A stretch of 7,535 nt of DNA from DATDEW01 sp046590205 (GTDB taxonomy: Bacteria; Bacteroidota; Ignavibacteria; Palsa-1295). Position 1 is the stretch's first letter. Every line of letters starts with the position of its first letter. Of the stretch, positions 5,327 to 7,535 are shown in pieces. The translations under genes were made by a program, and so were the position numbers. The DNA is taken from NCBI GenBank assembly GCA_046590205.1, contig JBKJTT010000063.1, positions 1 through 7,535 of the forward strand, in the 5' to 3' direction. Under the pieces are notes generated by a model that had not been told where the DNA came from, searched no databases, and saw only the letters and a list, made by a program, of their open reading frames with translations.

Positions 5327-5353
5327 TTAGCACTCATAGGTTTCGAGTGCTAA
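5327..5353. promoter_or_regulatory. CIRCE operator (HrcA binding site)
   Basis: TTAGCACTC (5327-5335), nine bases, then GAGTGCTAA (5345-5353) is a perfect copy of the CIRCE inverted repeat. It lies 74 bases upstream of the groES start, as expected for a site in the leader. HrcA binds it and represses groESL until heat shock. No hrcA gene is in the window. Confidence 0.97.
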
Positions 5354-5381
5354 ACAGGAAGATGAGAGGGGGAGTTTCTAC

Positions 5382-5389
5382 CAAATCTA
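5382..5389 (-). promoter_or_regulatory. Possible groES promoter -7 box (TAGATTTG)
   Basis: On the minus strand TAGATTTG fits TAnnTTTG and lies 28 bases upstream of CIRCE, so the predicted start near 5375 would place CIRCE in the leader, as usual. No TTTG lies at the right spacing; a TTG only 13 bases upstream is too close. It is therefore weak. Confidence 0.25.
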
Positions 5390-5455
5390 CATTTGAAACT
5401 TTCAATTATCATTAGTGTTGTTAGTGTATACAAAGTCACATCTGACTAACGCATT

Positions 5456-7535
5456 ATGCTTATGGGAAATCTCTTTTCATATACAAGATTCCAGCACTCT
5501 CTATTCTTGAATCTGTTTTTTACTTCGTTTATTATTTCTATCGCAATATTCATAAATAGTTGCTCTCTTGGACCTGGAGAACCCGAACAAATTAAGGAAA
5601 GCCAAATAACTACGATCTATGGCAGAATCATTGATGAAACTGGTTCTGCTATTGCAGGCGTATCAGTTACAATCGGAGCAAATATTACTACTACAGATGC
5701 CAACGGTATTTTCGCATTAAAGGATGTAACTGTACCAAAAGGGAGGGCTGTTGTTGTTGCCAGCAAAGTTGGATATTATAATTCTGCAAAAGCCGAAACC
5801 CCAAATTCGAATGGTACTACCCGTATAACTTTATCAATGATGAAGAATACATTGACTAAAAGCATCTCGGCTAATGAAGGCGGAACTGTGAGTGCAGCAG
5901 ATGGTGGCTCTGTAATTTTTCAGCCAGGGTCATTTAAAGATGCATCTGGTAATTCATATTCAGGGATTGTTAATGTCGCCTTACGTTACCTTAATCCAAA
6001 AGAGCCCTCATTCTTTGATTATTTTTCAGGTGATAATTTTGGGCGAACCACTGACGGTCAACTCGCCTCTCTAATCTCCTGCGGCGTTCTTCGCGTTGAA
6101 ATAAGAGAGCCATCAGGGAGTATGTTGTATCTTGATAGTACGAAGCGGGCAATACTTCAATTTCCCAAACCTTTGGATGGACTAGCCCCGTCATCAATGC
6201 CTCTGTGGTTCTTTGACGAAAAAAATGGTATTTGGAAAGAAGAAGGTATCGCTTCATTGATCGATGGCTTCTATACAGGCACAGTCACACATTTTACCGA
6301 TTGGAATTGTGATTATGTAAGCAGATACTCTAACACCTATGTTGATTCCAGCGGCTCACTGAGTCTTCGGGTAGTTTGTGACGGAAAGCCAATTGAAGGA
6401 GTTGTCGTGTCATTTACTGAAGATGATGGTCTTGGAAGATACTTTGTATATGGAGATCGCATCACTGATGCGAATGGACAAATTAGATCAGTACGATTGC
6501 CACAAAACAGACCCTTCCAAGTTGAGATAAGAAGTGACCGAAATAATTCATTCTACTTCTTGAATACCCCTATACCTATCACTTTATCTGTATTACAATC
6601 GTTAGATATTGGTGATGTCACATTGAATTCACCTTGCCCCGGAAAAGTAACGGGCATTCTCGTTTGTAACGGCTCTAAAACTGAAGGACTTGTTTCAGTT
6701 ACTTCAGGAAAGTATGTCTATTATTCCTATACGAGAACTGGAGATTTTTCATTACAAGCCATCTCCGGAGTCCCATTAGTATTAAATGCGACAGAGCCAA
6801 ATGGGAACAGTATAACACCTCTAGATTTACCTCCTTTAACCACAAGTCAGGAATTGAGCATTGGGGAGGTATCACTATGCAGTAATGGTAGTTATTACCT
6901 TGACATCCCAATGCGTTCAGGGTCAACATTTCGTTTTTCAGATGATGGTACACGGCTTGCTGTAAGTGGAAATTCAGGAGATAAACTACTTACTGTTTAC
7001 GACACAAAGAACGGTAATATACTCTGTAGTTCCGACGCCATAAATTCGTCCGGTTATGGTTGGGGATATTACTCCTCAATGTATTTTTCTAATGATAACA
7101 CAAAGATCCTCTGTGGCACACAACTCTATGATATATCGGGTACGACGGCGATCCCAACGGTAAAAGTAAATGACCCAAACGGCAAACCAAAGCTTTCCTT
7201 AGATGGTACAAAAATCATAGCAACAGTCGCCAAAGGACAATTTATGATCTATTCTTCAGCAGATGGGTCGTTGATAAAAAAAATGAGTAATCCGGACTAC
7301 GCAATCTATTACTTTGGTTATATCCGAGATATCCATGCTACCTTTTATGAAGGAGTTGATAATACAATTCATGTCTGGGGACTTGATCAGGATAAAGAAA
7401 TTTATAGTTTCCCCGTTTCCGGATCTTCTAGTTTTTCACCGGATGCAGCAACAATTGCATCAAAATCTCCCACAGGGACGGATTTTTTTGATACGAGAAC
7501 CGGGAAAAAGATAGGAAGTAGTGATTCGACATCTA
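5456..7535 (+). CDS. Large lipoprotein, 3' end beyond the window
   Basis: ATG at 5456 (a second in-frame ATG is at 5462; an in-frame TAA at 5447 excludes earlier starts) opens a frame that runs to the right edge, at least 693 residues. Residues 1-35 are a signal with hydrophobic FFTSFIISIAIFINS and lipobox-like I-N-S-C at Cys36. Residues about 54-130 match the carboxypeptidase-regulatory-like beta-sandwich (YGRIIDETGSAIAGVSVTI...TTDANGIFAL). About 142-290 form a middle domain ending HFTDWNCDY (W283, N284). Two similar Ig-like units follow at about 302-393 and 394-480, each starting V-C-[DN]-G and ending IG-[DE]-V-[TS]-L. From about 491 a WD40-like propeller begins, with S-x-D-G-like blade starts at 492, 544, 580 and 660. 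It is probably an outer-membrane or surface lipoprotein that binds something through the propeller; substrate unknown. It is transcribed away from groES over a 203-base gap. Confidence 0.9.
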   Translation, partial: MLMGNLFSYTRFQHSLFLNLFFTSFIISIAIFINSCSLGPGEPEQIKESQITTIYGRIIDETGSAIAGVSVTIGANITTTDANGIFALKDVTVPKGRAVVVASKVGYYNSAKAETPNSNGTTRITLSMMKNTLTKSISANEGGTVSAADGGSVIFQPGSFKDASGNSYSGIVNVALRYLNPKEPSFFDYFSGDNFGRTTDGQLASLISCGVLRVEIREPSGSMLYLDSTKRAILQFPKPLDGLAPSSMPLWFFDEKNGIWKEEGIASLIDGFYTGTVTHFTDWNCDYVSRYSNTYVDSSGSLSLRVVCDGKPIEGVVVSFTEDDGLGRYFVYGDRITDANGQIRSVRLPQNRPFQVEIRSDRNNSFYFLNTPIPITLSVLQSLDIGDVTLNSPCPGKVTGILVCNGSKTEGLVSVTSGKYVYYSYTRTGDFSLQAISGVPLVLNATEPNGNSITPLDLPPLTTSQELSIGEVSLCSNGSYYLDIPMRSGSTFRFSDDGTRLAVSGNSGDKLLTVYDTKNGNILCSSDAINSSGYGWGYYSSMYFSNDNTKILCGTQLYDISGTTAIPTVKVNDPNGKPKLSLDGTKIIATVAKGQFMIYSSADGSLIKKMSNPDYAIYYFGYIRDIHATFYEGVDNTIHVWGLDQDKEIYSFPVSGSSSFSPDAATIASKSPTGTDFFDTRTGKKIGSSDSTS

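Noticed and set aside
5991..7514. Frames at 5991-6257, 6699-6953 (minus) and 7314-7514 (plus) within the large lipoprotein
   Set aside because: They lie inside a continuous frame whose domain pattern shows it is the coding one.

Overview
The window looks like part of a chromosome from the Bacteroidota/Chlorobi (FCB) side of the bacterial tree; a Chlorobi-, Ignavibacteria- or Kapabacteria-like lineage is possible, but this is inference. Four observations support it: a GroES/GroEL pair of that general type under a perfect CIRCE operator, several promoter-like TAnnTTTG boxes (the Bacteroidota -7 consensus), weak or absent Shine-Dalgarno sequences, and many exported proteins, including one with a carboxypeptidase-regulatory-like domain. 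No mobile element, CRISPR array, tRNA or rRNA was seen.

Left part (1-2074), by eye AT-rich and made of small genes. A lipoprotein gene enters from the left edge and ends at 617; its true start lies outside the window. Convergent to it is a minus-strand pair: a 54-residue HicB-family (UPF0150) antitoxin-like protein (947-1111) followed 28 bases later by an unrecognised 76-residue protein (688-918). No HicA toxin is visible. The stretch 1112-1332 has an operator-like inverted repeat inside the putative hicB promoter and a good Bacteroidota-type promoter ahead of a 24-codon plus-strand mini-ORF. Next is a minus-strand gene for an exported protein with an exact 25-residue internal repeat (1333-1926), then a 148-base divergent promoter region.

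Middle (2075-3167), plus strand. A soluble protein resembling the YflT/general-stress-protein-17M group (2075-2500) ends in a strong terminator. A promoter-like box and a small probable lipoprotein gene (2587-3138) follow. That gene converges on groEL across a hairpin terminator that shares its stem sequence with the previous one.

Right part (3168-7535). The groES-groEL chaperonin operon is on the minus strand (5252 down to 3186). Its 120-base internal spacer holds a REP-like sequence and a heptamer tandem repeat. CIRCE (5327-5353) lies in the groES leader and implies HrcA repression. Diverging from it is a large lipoprotein gene (5456 to beyond the right edge, at least 693 residues). It is built from a carboxypeptidase-regulatory-like domain, a middle beta-rich domain, two Ig-like repeats and the start of a WD40-like propeller.

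Apart from the chaperonin operon and perhaps the stress-like protein, most genes encode envelope or secreted proteins of unknown function. The best candidates for something undescribed are the HicB-plus-76-residue pair with its operator, the 25-residue repeat protein, the promoter-plus-mini-ORF at 1173-1304, and the mosaic lipoprotein beside CIRCE.
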